Shown: positions 1 to 11,515, counted from the stretch's first letter. The stretch is 64,000 nucleotides of DNA from Sitta carolinensis (GCA_032173965.1 CM063290.1:13169501-13233500), one strand, 5' to 3'. Numbers and translations are program-made. The notes: generated from the letters alone by a model not told the origin.

Positions 1-3000
1 ACACAAGCAAGAAAACAAATCCCTGCCAGATTAACCCTGAGCCCTGAATTTGCCCAGAGTACAATATAAGCAGGTAGTTTGAACACTACTGGGATTTTTA
101 AAGCAAATGTAAATGATGCAGTAGATAACAAACTGCTTTTTTTTTTTTTTAAATTGCTCGTTTCCTTTTGTGTGCTCTCCTCCCATATAGTCGATATCCA
201 AAACATCAAAACACAATTTCATTTTATTTTTCAGAGTTCATTTACTTACGCACAAAGGCTTTTGTTACAAAGAACAAAGCACATGTGTCTAACAGTTTGA
301 CCCTTCCTCCATCCTTCCCTAGGGGCTGCAATTAAACTTTCATTTAAGTAGTTATTTGGTGTGTGGGATACTATGCTAAAATTCTTTGAATCGGTGGTTT
401 TTGTAAGGCCCCCAGCTGCTCTGTCTACAGCACCCAGTAACTCTTCTGATCACATTGGAAAGACTTTGCTAATGTTGGGTATGCTTGGGAGGAGTGATTA
501 TTTAGATAGAAGAAATGAAAATAGAGAAAGGAATCTTTTTAGGAAAAGGCACTGACTGCAAAGGACAACTGGAGTGTGTATTATGTGTCTGTCCATTTCT
601 TGCCCATCATTTTGTTTCTGCCATGGGAATACATCAAAATATTGGCTTCCTGTGAATAAGGCACTTATTCATGACTTAGGACCTTGTAAATTCCTTATAT
701 GATTGTGTTAAAATGTCCTTACATTTCCCATGCTCATACTAGATTTTTTATGTGTGCTGGCACAGTCTCCCTGCCCCTCCTCTGGTGCGACTTTATATGC
801 ACAAAAATGGAAAATTCATTTTCCTAAAAAAAATTCCTTTCTGAAAAAAATTATTGGTTTATTTACAGCAAAAGCAGGAAGAAGTCTCTTGTTCCCACCT
901 ATATCACCTCTTCTCCCCTTGTCTTTGTCATTATTGTCCACATTTTGTAAGAAACAAAAGTCATATTTATTTCTGAATTATTTTGGAGTTGTTCCACTTC
1001 ATTCACTGCACCCTGCCCCAGTCTGGCTGATTTTCTTTCTCATCTCCTTCATTTCTTTGAAAGCATTCACACCAGAGCAGGTTCATCCACTAGTCTGTGG
1101 TTGCAAAGTAGATTCTTTTGGAGAAAACTAAGCCTAAAGCCATATACCAGCACCAAAGTGGTACTTGAGTCACAGCCAGAAGGGCTGCACCATCAGCCAG
1201 TCTTCCAGTGCACAGCTAATACATTCCTTACAGAAAATTTTACATCACATGTGCAGTGGAGACATTCAAGCCAGAGGTCCAAACTCTATTTAATTAAAAA
1301 TAAGTCCTGTGAACCACATGAAATGGAGCTGTAAGGAGCCTGAGCACGTATCAATCCGGTTTACAAGATCTGTTTCTATTGCAGTGAATTGCAAGCTAAT
1401 TTAATGTCTATAGTATATGTAATATCTGCCAAGTCTGCAGCCTCCCTTTCAGTGGGAGGCTTTCAGACTCACTAAGAATCTCTGAGCCTTTATTTTATTT
1501 TAGGTTATTTTCATGAAATTTGAGACTTCATCTCTACAGGTTCACAGTTTCTGGAAGGATGAAACACCAATATTTTCATACAAGCAGCATTTCTTCAGAA
1601 ATCTAGCTAGAACTCGTGCCACTCATGTTGAGATATAAATCCCTGTCTGCACAGCAATACCAATAAGAGTGCTTCCCAATTATGCCAAAATGTTTTTGCA
1701 TTGACATTGTAGTTGTCAGCTCATATGTTTCCACCAAATGTGCACTCTAGGACTAAAGTGAAACTGGATTCAGAGTATTCTAAACTTTTGGGGGTGGGGC
1801 AGCCATTTGAATCTTCTATGTGCTTTCCATGAAGGGCTTAATCAAGACTCAATCAATTCCCACCTCACCAAGTTTAGAAAGGGATTAAAATCCAATACCA
1901 GATCTGGATCTGGATTTTGTGCCTGGGGAACTCATTTCTGTTATCAATTAGCTGTTGCTCTTGTAACATACCAAAAGGCAGTAGCATATAGGCTGTTGTT
2001 TAAAGATGTACATAATGTAGCTTTAAATTTCATTGGGAAACTAAACAAAACCTCTGGCCTTAGGGCTGCATGTTCAAATGTTACAGTCCCATAGTGCATT
2101 ACACCAGTCAACACTTCTTTTCAAATACCACCCGCATAACAATTAACCTCACTTCAACCTTGAGGTCTCTGATTAGTGATGGCCTATTGTTTAAGTTCCA
2201 TTAACATAGCCCCTGTGTTGCCCTATTCTCACTCAAATGGACTAATCAAATCAGTCACCAAGGACTTAAGCTGAGAGTCCAACTTCTTTAGTAAGCAGCA
2301 ATTTTCAATTTAAGTAGAATGGTGGATGTCATCAACACAGTCACAATTAGTATAGCTCTGACATGGAAAACATTCTTAATGGTCCCAAGTTTGTGAAATA
2401 TCAAGGGCCACAGCATCTTGCAATATGAGAATTTCTATATATAATAGAAAAATTACAATATCAATAGGGTAGTCAATGCATTACCTTGTACCAGACAAGG
2501 CTCTGAAAGGACAAACTTCAATCAGATTCTATGTAATTTCAAGAAGCAAATGCTGTTTTGAACCAGTAGAAATAAAAACACATTACTGCATTCATAAATT
2601 GTTATTTTTAGCTACCCACACCATATTTATTATGCAAAAAAAAAAGAAAGAATTGTTTATTTTTCCAAATCCAGTTACAAAGTTGTTATTCTTGACATTC
2701 TTCTTACTTGGATTACACAACTATGTTTTCATTCACATTAGCAGATACTTGCTCTTTCAATCATTTACAATTAAAAATGGTCTGGTATTATTTCTTTGGA
2801 CTATTTTTAACACAGTCTTCTTTTTCTGTTAAGGTATTGGATGATTGAAGCTCAAAACTAAGATACAGTGGAAAAATCATGGAAAATACTTCACCAGTAG
2901 AATTCAGGGCCAAATCTTCAAAGGGCCAATATGCATGTAATGACAGTTACTGCCTCCTTACCAGCACAGATACCCATGGCGCACAGACAAGGAATTCTTC

Positions 3001-3747
3001 TATTTTCATGCACATGCAGTTACTGCATGAGCAGCACATATATTTTCCAACCATTCAGATCTTGCTTTTCTCTGAATAAGCAGCAAGAGGGCAAAGTGGG
3101 AAGCCTCTGGCCATTGAGCAGGACACTGAGGACATCAAGGACTTTCAAAATGGAGCCTTTGTGGCAGATACGATTTTGCTGTGATTATAACTGGTAACTC
3201 CTACCTAATCAAAAAGAACATTTTTTTTTCTTTTTCTCTTGTCATCTTGTTTTCTTGCCAAATTATCTCTGCTTTCTCAGCCTAATACTTTTTCAGACCA
3301 TGGTGGAATCATACTCTCTCATCTCCTCAGAATATGATGAAGTTGCTAGATAATGTTCACACGTAGCTTTTCTTTTATGATCAGCTAAAACACTGTGCAC
3401 AGAAGAAACATTGCCAGACACATTAAGTGTTTTATTTTTCTGCTTCAGAGAATGAAATTTGGCAGAAATATTCCCTAATTTAAATCCAGCTTTTGTCTGC
3501 CTCATTGCTTTACACACTATGTAGTGAAAGAACTGGCTTCACACTGCTCCCACACCACCAGTCCATCTGACTGACAATAGATCCAATCTGCATTACATGG
3601 GAGGCCATGTGAGTGGTCTATTCTGCTTCTCCATCTCCACTGACAGCTGGAACTGGACTTGGAGCAAATACCAGGAGAATTTGCATGATAGTCCATTTGG
3701 AGCACATATGCTATAAATTCACCATTGCTGCAAAATGGCAAGCCATA
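1..3747. other. AT-rich non-coding stretch
   Basis: No gene or recognisable exon is seen. The sequence is AT-rich, with a T14 run at 137-150 and a 7-bp perfect hairpin (gcctccc / gggaggc) at 1440-1460. Open frames of up to 133 codons occur, but they lack recognisable domains and convincing start or splice contexts. A purine- and pyrimidine-biased patch near 2630-2830 produces one long, leucine- and phenylalanine-rich frame that looks like a composition artefact. Confidence 0.6.
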
Positions 3748-3875
3748 GGCCTCGTCTACACAGAAGTTACATGAATTGAAATTAAAACCAATTTAGTCTA
3801 AACCAGAATGAACTTCTGCGTGAATGCTCATAATAGTTTAAAATCATCTCGCTTCAGTTTATGCAGCACCACTGG
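3748..3875 (+). repeat. Old archosaur/turtle-type interspersed repeat, decayed
   Basis: The segment opens with gcctcgtctacac and continues through an 'aaaccaatttagtctaaacc' type block and then 'cttctgcgtgaatgctcataatagtttaaaat'-like sequence. This order resembles a repeat I know from turtle and crocodilian genomes, in which 'cctcgtctacac' is followed by 'gtttagttaaacc' blocks and 'ctgtgtggacactcttaattcggttt'. The family name is not certain (probably a non-autonomous DNA element), and the copy is diverged. The match is from memory. Confidence 0.4.
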
Positions 3876-4892
3876 CTTTCCCCAACAGGCGATTAACCAA
3901 GTGCAAGAGGAGCACAGACACTGCCAAGCAGCTTCCATCTCTGATGGAAGTCACTTTAAACCCCACCTTTAGCCCCGTTGCTGGCAGGGGCTCTGCCTTA
4001 TTGGCCGGGGCTGCTCAAGCACACCTGTCATTCAGAACTGGGGGGATTCTCTCACAATTCTTCAATTCTTGCTTGCATTACCCACAGTCAGACATTGCTC
4101 CTCTTTGGAGGACTCCAGAAGCGGCACCACACTTGCCCAGCATTGGATCAGGTTGGATCCTTGCAGTCCCTCAGTGAAGGCACTGGGGCAGCAGCTTCTG
4201 GAGTGGCAAAAGCTACACACATTCTCCAGCCATTGTTTTGGTCACGTTACCCCTGGGCACTGACCCCCTGCCTGCACTGCCTCCTGTTGCTCTTTTGTTC
4301 AAGAGAAAACTTGTCATTTAGAGGCTGATTATTAGTTTTCTTTTCTCTTCCTCACCCGGAGTCCCCCTTTAACTGGATCATCACCAGTTTCAGAAGAGTT
4401 GCCCCTTTCTAAAGAAAACAAAACAGAATAAACAACCTCTTTCCAGTCCCTGCCAGAGCTCTCTTCTTTTCACCAACATCCATTTTCTCCCAAACAAAAT
4501 GAAAGGACAGGGAGAAAAAAGACAGCTTCTTCCCTCCCTCCACAATGAAACAACAAAGAGCATGAACAAAATTAAAATTAGGCATTTAAGCTGATTTTCA
4601 CCACTTAACTTTTGACATGTTTTTGCAAATTTCGTTCAAGTCGCCTCTGAAGACTCAGCCAGTGAAGCCCACTGTATCAAGTGGTGTTTCCAAGCCTTTT
4701 TTTACAAAACTTCCGTGAGACAGCCCACGTGTTTTTTGGAGTGTCAACGGCACCTTTTTGCTAACGTGAAAATCGGAGGCTATGACACAACAAAGTATCT
4801 GTCCCTTTGGGGAGAAATCAAGGTTTAAACGCATAATTTTTCAACCTTATATACCTCTGAAAATATTTGGGGTCTGATACATCCAAACTCAC
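3876..4892. other. Non-coding stretch upstream of CpG island 1
   Basis: No gene is recognised. GC content rises in 3890-4330, which opens overlapping plus-strand frames in several phases, a sign of composition and not of coding. A CACGTG E-box lies near 4726. The stretch ends at the minus-strand ORF that reads out of CpG island 1. Confidence 0.5.
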
Positions 4893-4895
4893 TCT

Positions 4896-5123
4896 TCAAA
4901 AGGATCTCCAGGTGGGTGATTTATTGGAAGCTAAAGCCGTTGCCCAAAAGTTCTGTTCTATTTTATGCCCATGTAGCGTCGGTTCAGCTTCATTGTCCTG
5001 CTTTGAGAAGTAATTGTTTTCCTCTCCAGAAATATATTTTTCTTCCAGTAAGTCTGCATCATATTCATCATCTGGAATGCATTGGGCGCGCTGCACTGGG
5101 CTCGGCTTGCAGCTGCTGCCCAT
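4896..5123 (-). CDS. Unrecognised 75-codon ORF starting inside CpG island 1
   Basis: This is a candidate only. The ATG (complement of 5121-5123) has A at -3 and G at +4, a strong vertebrate initiation context, and it sits in the GC-rich island, which would be its 5' UTR and promoter on the minus strand. The product is hydrophilic and acidic, with a cluster PDDEYDADLLEEKY at about residues 18-31. There is no signal peptide, membrane segment or known domain. The stop lies three bases before a good donor (GTGAGT, complement of 4887-4892), so the frame may instead be the 5' part of a longer spliced transcript. I do not recognise the protein, and many random frames of this length occur in the window. 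Being placed on a CpG island is the main reason to keep it. Confidence 0.22.
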   Translation of the reverse strand: MGSSCKPSPVQRAQCIPDDEYDADLLEEKYISGEENNYFSKQDNEAEPTLHGHKIEQNFWATALASNKSPTWRSF

Positions 5124-5345
5124 CCTGCGCGATGTGCTCAGAGCCGACCTGCGAGAGCCTCCGCAGCGCGGGCGGCCCCGCCGCCGCTCCGGGCCGCGCC
5201 GCTCGCTGCCGCACGCCCAGGTGTAATCTCAGCGCCGGGGCTGACCCACGGAGCCGCTCGCAGTTCGAGAGCCTGTCCTTCTTTGAGGCGGTTTCTCTGT
5301 TTCAACATCGCGTTTCACCTGGCAGCCGAGACTGGCCGTAGTTGC
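5060..5345. promoter_or_regulatory. CpG island 1
   Basis: GC and CpG content jump sharply above the AT-rich surroundings. I count 14 CpG dinucleotides in the 60 bases 5161-5220. Unmethylated islands of this kind usually mark vertebrate promoters or first exons. On the plus strand a donor-like CAG|GTGTAA lies at 5220/5221. On the minus strand an ORF with a strong start context leaves the island at 5123, so it could fire in either direction. No TATA box is evident. Several overlapping frames through the island in all phases are explained by its low stop-codon density and are not annotated as genes. Confidence 0.7.
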
Positions 5346-8300
5346 CTGAGATGAATAGCAATGTTGACTCTGTAAAATACATGAGAGTTCACAGAATGAC
5401 AGGCCATCCTCCGTGGATGTGTGGCAAAGGAGCAATAGAAATATGGGGGGTGACTTGTTACACAGAGGAGAAAAGAAAGGATTTATTTCCACTGGAAAAA
5501 ACTAATATTCTTCATGTTTTTGTAAGAATGTCATGAAGTGCAGCCACTCCTCTGAAAATATTCTGTAGTAGAATTGCTAAGAACTGTGCTCATATTTGCA
5601 CCGAGGGTTACACCAGCAGCAATATCTTTTCTCAGAAGCTGTTAGGCTTTTTTTATTGGTCTCGCTTAGATCTGAAAAACCCTGAAGAAAAAAAAACATC
5701 ACATCTACATGAAACTCATGAGATGTTACCACCATAGGAAGTCATGCAAATAGAATATTGACTACTGGAAACATAAAATTAGAATTTAGTTTACTAAAGG
5801 AATTAATTTAATTTAAAAAAAAATACAGTATGTGCTAGTCAGGTGCTGCACACTTCTTCACTAAGTTCTGTTCCCTAGCTGCAGAAGAAACTTTCTGCAC
5901 TGATCTATGCAGGTGCCATAAGGGTATTCCTCCATGGCTTTGCAATCATCCAGCTTCTCTTGGGATTTATCTCTGGTTTCACAACCTACCTGTCTGAGGC
6001 AAGGCATGGATGTTGCTGTAGCACACTCAAGAGATTCCTCCTTCTGTATAACTCCAGTACCTTCTACATCCAGCCAATATCCCCTTTGCCTTTCCAAGGA
6101 GCACACAGGTCTCTCCACTTGCCCTCGTTCCCTTCTCCCCCATCCCCACCTTCCCATTGCTCACCTTGAGGTCTCTCACCTTTTCTGTGGATGTGGCAGC
6201 CAGCCAAGGATCCCCTTAACTAAAAGAAAAGTACTTTTCTCTGGCTTAACAAAAAAAAAAAAAAAGGGTTGAGATTAAATTAACCAGCTGAGTTACAAAA
6301 TACAAAATATTGTTGATGGTTGTGATTTTACAGCAGGTCAAGAAACATTCTGATGTTCCCCTGTAGATGAAAGGTCTTCATTACTCTGTCTTCTTCACCT
6401 AGAAGAAAAGCTCATGCCTGTAAGAAAAAAGATTGAGTAGAGGAATTAAGAGCATTTCAGAAACAGAGGACAAATGGAAAACTAATAGCTTTCATTATTT
6501 TTTTTTTTTTTAACAAAACCCTTTTAAAATAAAATTATATGCTTTTCATGGTGGTAACAAGCTGTCATATCACTTCACTTGAAGTCATGTTTGGAACTGG
6601 CCAAGCTGCTCGTAGCCTGTGTAGGATACAGGGTTGTATAATAAGCTGTGCCCATTGCAATAGTTTCAGCAGCATTAAGTCAGCTCAGTAAACATAACTG
6701 AACATAAGAAAACACCATTTTTTCCTCACTTAGACAAGACTTGAGCGGAAAGAGATAGTGAATCCTTAGCACTACATACAGCAAGTGGATAGGAAACCAT
6801 CTGCTCCACTGCTGCTGGCTTTCCTGAGCCTGGGGACCTGAGAGATGCCCCAGGCTCCTCAGCAGCAGTTGCTAAGGAAACATTTTAGGGAACCTTTTTC
6901 ATAAATTCATAGTAATCTCCATTTCTCAAATGTCAAGGCTAATGACTCACCCTTTGATTGCAAATGGGATTTACTACCATAGAATTGCTGGCAGCCTTCA
7001 AAGCTAAATTGTATTTGTCAGCATTTGAAGACTTTTAGTACATTGGTTACCAGTGCTCCCCTTGAGTGAGTAGAAAATGTAGATACATGAATATTTGGCA
7101 GAATTCCCTCAGATATATTTCAACCATTTCCTAAGTTTCCATATAGGAAAGAAGGAGTCTGAAGGGCTCCCACAGCAGGGAATCCCCACAGCAAAGCCTG
7201 TGCCTTTGGGGTTTCTTGCCTGAGGTGCAACCATCTTTCTCCTGGGAGGCACAGACCCCAACAGAGGGGAGCTTAAAGCTGTCCCTGGGGGTGACCAGTA
7301 GAGACATGCATCCTGCCCGGGATAATTCTGCTTGAAGGCAGCTGGATACATCCATGGATTTTCTGCAAGTCACACATGAATGTGTGTCCTTAGTTTCCAC
7401 TGATTAATCACTCTGGCAGTCTGCAGTTTTACCCTTTGTGCATTTCGGATATCACCTGAAACAAGACACAGAACCAGACACTACAATATTTTTGTGCCTT
7501 CACAATTCTTTTTCTGCCAAGTGCCAAGTTTACAAATGCACCCAGAGACTTCTTCAAAGTATGTGAGAAGCTATCAACAAACCAAACTCCAAGGATGGTA
7601 CCTATTGTTTTGAAGGCAAGACATATTTAGAACAAGATTCTCTCTCAAGTGATACAGACTTTACTCCAGATGGACTTACTTCCAAGTTAAAAGCTTCTAG
7701 CCCAGAATACAGTTTCAAAAGTGGATATTTTTAGTGTATTTTCAAAAATACATAAAAGATTCTCAAATAAATACAAACCTAACCTCAAACTTTCTATAAA
7801 TTAATTTTTGGGAACACTTCACATTTATAGAAATTCATATTATAAATCTATTTGAACAACTGGTTCATACTGCATTTAACACATTTCCACTTAATATAAA
7901 AGATACAAAAATAATATACTTTGAATGGATTTGTATTATAAATCACTGTTACTCATGAAAATCCCTTCTCCCTGGAACTGTCGATGACTGTTGTATGGAA
8001 GATACAGATGAGACCAACTTGTCAGTAGCATCACATTGTTAGGGGACACATTCCTTGATATAAAACCAGTACCCACTGCATTTAGGAACTTGATGCACTT
8101 AAAACATACAGAAATTCTTTCAGAGGAACACTTATATGTTGTTTTGAAGTGTTTCCTAGTCACCTTGAATACCATTGTCCAAAACAGGCAGATGGAGTAA
8201 ATGCTCATCCAACTTTTGCTTTCTCTGTCTAGGGAAAAGATATCCCTCAAGTGCATTTTGTACCACTCTGCCTGAAGACAAATTTGTTTTCCTATTGCAT

Positions 8301-9018
8301 CTGGCTACAGGATTTTACAGTGTACACTTGCTCATTTTTCAGCTTGCATATTTGGCCAAATTGCCAGAATACACATCCTGTCCCAGGCCAGGTGCTGGGA
8401 GAAGGCTCCACTCTAGAACTCTTTTTACCTAGAATACAGAAAGGGGAATTCCTGTCTCTGAGATGCTGCCACTGGTGTTTCTAAGGCTGTTATTTTTCCT
8501 CCATTTATTGGATTTTAATTCTATACTCTCATAGAATTTTGCTTCTACTGATACAATAAAATTAACTACTGTGAGTGTAGAGGTGGTCTTAGGCAGTTTT
8601 CCCTTAGTTTCCTCCTGGCTCTCTCTAAAATCATAATTTAAATAATACAGTTAACTCAGAAAATAAGTCTCCAAATCTTGACTGAAAACATGTGGACCAA
8701 AATGTAGATGAAAAATGAACAAACATCTGCATTATCATACTGTTTACCAAATGCTGAAATCAAAGTCCAGTCTATGCACTATTTCCTCTTTCTGTAGTCA
8801 AAAAGTCTGCTCGGTTATTACACAATTTAGCACAAAACCTGAAAGAATGTTATTTTAGTAACACTGAATGTTCTCATTCAGCTAATGGTTATTTACATCA
8901 TTTCTGACCAGAAAAAAAAAAATCCTAAGCTGCCTAGGAGGATCTGTCTTTTAGTTTCCGACTCATCAATACCTACAGCTTCTGCACCTGTGTGCCTTTT
9001 TTTGTGTGACATAAACTG
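5346..9018. other. AT-rich non-coding stretch
   Basis: No supported gene. It holds homopolymer runs A15 at 6251-6265 and T14 at 6498-6511, a consensus octamer ATGCAAAT at 5744-5751, and an RFX-like site at 6868-6881. A pyrimidine-rich patch at 6100-6170 (CCTTCTCCCC type) gives spurious long frames on both strands. Nothing resembling a spliced exon with a known product was found. Confidence 0.55.
6868..6881 (+). promoter_or_regulatory. RFX X-box-like site (imperfect)
   Basis: GTTGCTAAGGAAAC matches 11 of 14 positions of the symmetric X-box GTTGCCATGGCAAC bound by RFX winged-helix factors. One half-site is perfect and the other has a single substitution plus central changes. It is a weaker relative of the perfect palindrome at 20625. 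Single sites of this quality can occur by chance. Confidence 0.25.
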
Positions 9019-9095
9019 TCATGATGCTGCACCAAGTACCACAGTGGCTCTGAAACACCCAGCCTGATCCTTTACTTGTAAACACCAAGATAGTA
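9019..9095 (-). pseudogene. Possible RNase H remnant of the DIRS-like element
   Basis: Just downstream of the reverse transcriptase relic on the same strand, one frame reads SKGSGW followed about nine residues later by GTW. This faintly recalls the 'TDAS..GWG...GTWS' start of the RNase H domain of DIRS-type elements. The order (RT then RNase H) is right but the distance is too short, so a deletion would be needed. This is weak and listed only because of its position. Confidence 0.15.
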
Positions 9096-9110
9096 GCTGT
9101 ACACTTAGAA

Positions 9111-9151
9111 ACAATCACATAGTTGAGTGGAGCCACAGTCTATGTGATTGT
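9111..9151. repeat. 12-bp perfect inverted repeat
   Basis: acaatcacatag at 9111-9122 is the exact reverse complement of ctatgtgattgt at 9140-9151, with a 17-base spacer. It lies just beyond the 3' side of the decayed reverse transcriptase. It could be a small hairpin-forming insertion or a remnant of a terminal inverted repeat, but no longer element or target duplication is visible. Confidence 0.6.
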
Positions 9152-9154
9152 GGT

Positions 9155-9791
9155 TTAACCTTTTAAAAGAATTTGTTTCTTGGTTCTATTAAAAAACAGA
9201 GATAGAGACTCTGGGAGGTTATGACCAATTTTATTCTCAGTAAATGTGAAATCCTGAGGACTTTGCAGCATTCCATAATTCAAACAAAGTTTTATTATTT
9301 CCTGAAATGCAACAACCATCAGAACATCATCTAGGTAGATTAACACTTTGTTGTCTTGCTTCTTAGAGTGTTAACAACCTGATGTACCAGCACAATACAC
9401 ATTCCTAATGCTCCCTGTTTGGTTGAAGCAGGGAATTTCCTCTAATTCTGGCAAATGATATGCTGAGAGAAACGTTACTCAACTCACCACCCAGCCACAA
9501 ATCTGCTTTGTAAATCTTGCACTTTTTGGAAGGCTTATTGCTAAAACTTTTGCTTCAGAAGCACATTTAAGGGGTTTAGATTTAATAAGGTTAAAAACCA
9601 TCTGAGCATTTTGAGACTACAAAGAAATAATATATCTGTAGTGTCCCTTGCGATAGATTAGAGACAGGACTTGGTTGCGGTAATGAATATAAATGGGATT
9701 CTTTATTAAAGCCACTGGACAGAAGCAGGACTGTAGCTCTGCTCTCCAGCTCCCAGGCTAGCTGCACACAACCTATGCTTTCTAATAGCAC
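9155..9791 (-). pseudogene. Decayed reverse transcriptase, DIRS-type retrotransposon
   Basis: Read on the minus strand, three frames joined by two single-step frameshifts (near 9590 and 9362) carry the conserved blocks of a reverse transcriptase in the correct order. Block one is YYFFVV-SK..DGF at about 9591-9635, matching the 'YFVVPKKDGG' block. NLNPLN follows at 9565-9582, matching 'NLKPLN'. Next come a diverged 'W.V...F..HI...RKF' (the 'W.VSIDLKDAYFHIPI..RKFLRF' region) and a diverged counterpart of 'LPFGL..AP..FTK'. Last is the palm-site box YLDD at 9326-9337, in an IYLDDVLM context. The 'NLKPLN', 'DLKDAYFHIPI' and 'IYLDDxLI' styles are typical of DIRS-like, tyrosine-recombinase-encoding elements and not of Ty3 or retroviral pol. 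At least five in-frame stops show it is dead. No recombinase, gag or terminal repeat was found. Confidence 0.6.
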
Positions 9792-9799
9792 CAGGCAAG

Positions 9800-11183
9800 T
9801 CTAGCCTAAACCCTGGCCTAGATTCAGCATTTTTGGAAGGGATTGCCAAGCTCCATGAAACCTAGCTGCTTAAATTGTTCAAGCAGTGGATACAAGTTCC
9901 AGAGCATGCCCTGCCAAGGCTTGCACAATCCCTACATTTGCATGCATGTGAATTAAACAATGAAAAGGCTGGAGATTCTGTAAATGGGAAAAAAAATCTC
10001 CTCCATGCAAAAATCTTTTTTTTTTTTTCCCTGCAAGTTGAAGGATAAAAATGGGTCTGGGACTTGAAAGCCTAGAATTTTAAAGGCTTATTAAAATTAA
10101 AGGACTTTAATTTCTTTAATGCCATTTTAATTACAAAACTAACTTGAACAATAAACATATATATACAGTGGAGAGAGGCAGCCACCTCCCCGTATGCCAT
10201 AGCCAACATTATAGGCTTATTCCAGGTGTTGGGGATTTTTTCAGGGAGGCTGTACATGTTTATAGTCTTTGTACTGAATCCAGAGCATGCTCAAGGCATA
10301 GACAAAGTAATGGCTATCCTCTGCTCTGCTTTGTGCAGAGGAGAAAGGAACTGGATCCTTGACCCTGAAAAGCCCATTCCTGTGGATGTAGCCCTGTGCT
10401 CTTCCTGCCAGGCCAAGGGAAGCTGAAGATTTGCAGGCCACTGACTGGCAGAGATCTAGAGCAAAGTGTCCCTTCCATCCCACAGTCTGGTTGCCCTCAT
10501 CCTCCCAGCCCAAGGCACACAGAGCACACACAGGGGCTGCAGTGCCGAGCTGGGACAGCCCTGCCATGGAGGGGATGGAGTGAGGGAAGTTGTTGCTTAG
10601 GCTCTTAGGTCTCTCCTCTCTCCTCAAGCCTCGCTGGCTCCTCTGACCTCCCTGTTCCCACTCTGCAGTCCCAAATCTGCCTTCCCTGTGCCCTTTGCCC
10701 CTGCTGCCCACCTGCCCCAGCCCAGTGCCACCCTCATGCTCTTGCTTGGGGTGGCAGACACAGCCCAGGAGATACATTGATACATTAAACCTACAAGTGT
10801 GATTCTCCTTTGAAGCAGGTCAATCGCGATATTTTCAGACCACACTCACCATTAGGGATGATTTTTATCCAAAGAGCAGCAAATACAGTGCCTTTTCCTA
10901 AAATTTTGAGGAGGGAAGGAGGGTGTTTTCTCTGCGCTCAGACAAGCTGTCTGGATTCCAGCCTGAGTAGTATCTGCCAGAAACTCCAAGATCCCTGTGT
11001 GGAAAATAGACTGCTAGAGTCAAACACATTGAGATCAGCTTCAGAAACTTCTCTGAGAAGAACTAGGGAAGACATTCAGGCTGTGGCACAATTTCTGTCA
11101 AAGGGGTTGTGGCCTCCCTTGTCCCTGCACAGCCAAGTCCCCTTCCTGGGACAAACCTCCAGAGCTGCCCCAGCAAGGGACTC
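9800..11183. other. Non-coding stretch, GC-richer in 10320-10780
   Basis: A T13 run lies at 10016-10028. The 10320-10780 segment is GC-richer than its surroundings and carries the longest open frame of the window on the minus strand. No known exon, RNA or repeat family was recognised. Confidence 0.5.
10241..10777 (-). CDS. Longest ORF of the window (178 codons), unrecognised
   Basis: The frame is glycine-, arginine-, glutamine- and serine-rich over its first 70 residues, with no domain, signal peptide or membrane segment I can name. It lies in a GC-richer patch, where stop codons are rarer. Two shorter plus-strand frames overlap it. There is no CpG island at its start. I regard it as most likely a chance frame. 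It could be part of a lineage-specific transcript, but nothing in the sequence shows that. Confidence 0.1.
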   Translation of the reverse strand: MYLLGCVCHPKQEHEGGTGLGQVGSRGKGHREGRFGTAEWEQGGQRSQRGLRREERPKSLSNNFPHSIPSMAGLSQLGTAAPVCALCALGWEDEGNQTVGWKGHFALDLCQSVACKSSASLGLAGRAQGYIHRNGLFRVKDPVPFSSAQSRAEDSHYFVYALSMLWIQYKDYKHVQPP

Positions 11184-11515
11184 GAGGAATGCTTGAGAGG
11201 TTTAATATCATAAAATAGGGACATGACCTTCTTATTTAACTGGCAGGGAGATGAAAACAATGGGCTTTGGAGGAAGGCATGTGGTGGGAGACAGTCAAAG
11301 GCCTTTTACTCGTAGAGCGCTGACTGTTGGTAGTAGGGTTATCTGACAAAAAGAAAAAACAAAAACAAAAACAAAACAAGCAATCAAATCCTGAGACTCC
11401 CAACTTAGAGAATACACATAAAAATGTTCCTATGGGTCTTCTGATATATTCCCATCACCCCCTCCCTCTTTCTCTCCCTCCTCTCCAATACCAGCGCTCA
11501 AGTGCTGCACTGAGA
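11184..11515 (+). repeat. Direct repeat copy 1 (about 325 bp)
   Basis: This segment aligns in the same orientation and order with 12562-12885 at a nearly constant offset of 1375-1378 bases. Shared landmarks are aatatca (11204), cagggagatga followed by caatg (11244-11260), an A-rich tract, ttagagaatacaca (11405-11418) and ctctccaata (11481-11490). Similarity fades into unrelated sequence on both sides. It also contains a (CAAAAA)n-like run at 11360-11379. The family is unknown: either two insertions of one dispersed repeat or a pair of terminal repeats. Confidence 0.75.

Noticed and set aside
730..1131. 133-codon plus-strand open frame
   Set aside because: Low-complexity, leucine-, serine- and proline-rich translation of a pyrimidine-rich patch, with no domain.
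9155..9791. Retroviral or hepadnaviral origin of the reverse transcriptase
   Set aside because: The NLNPLN, HI..RKF-like and IYLDDVLM blocks fit DIRS-type elements better than the retroviral or hepadnaviral patterns, and no long terminal repeats, gag or env were seen.
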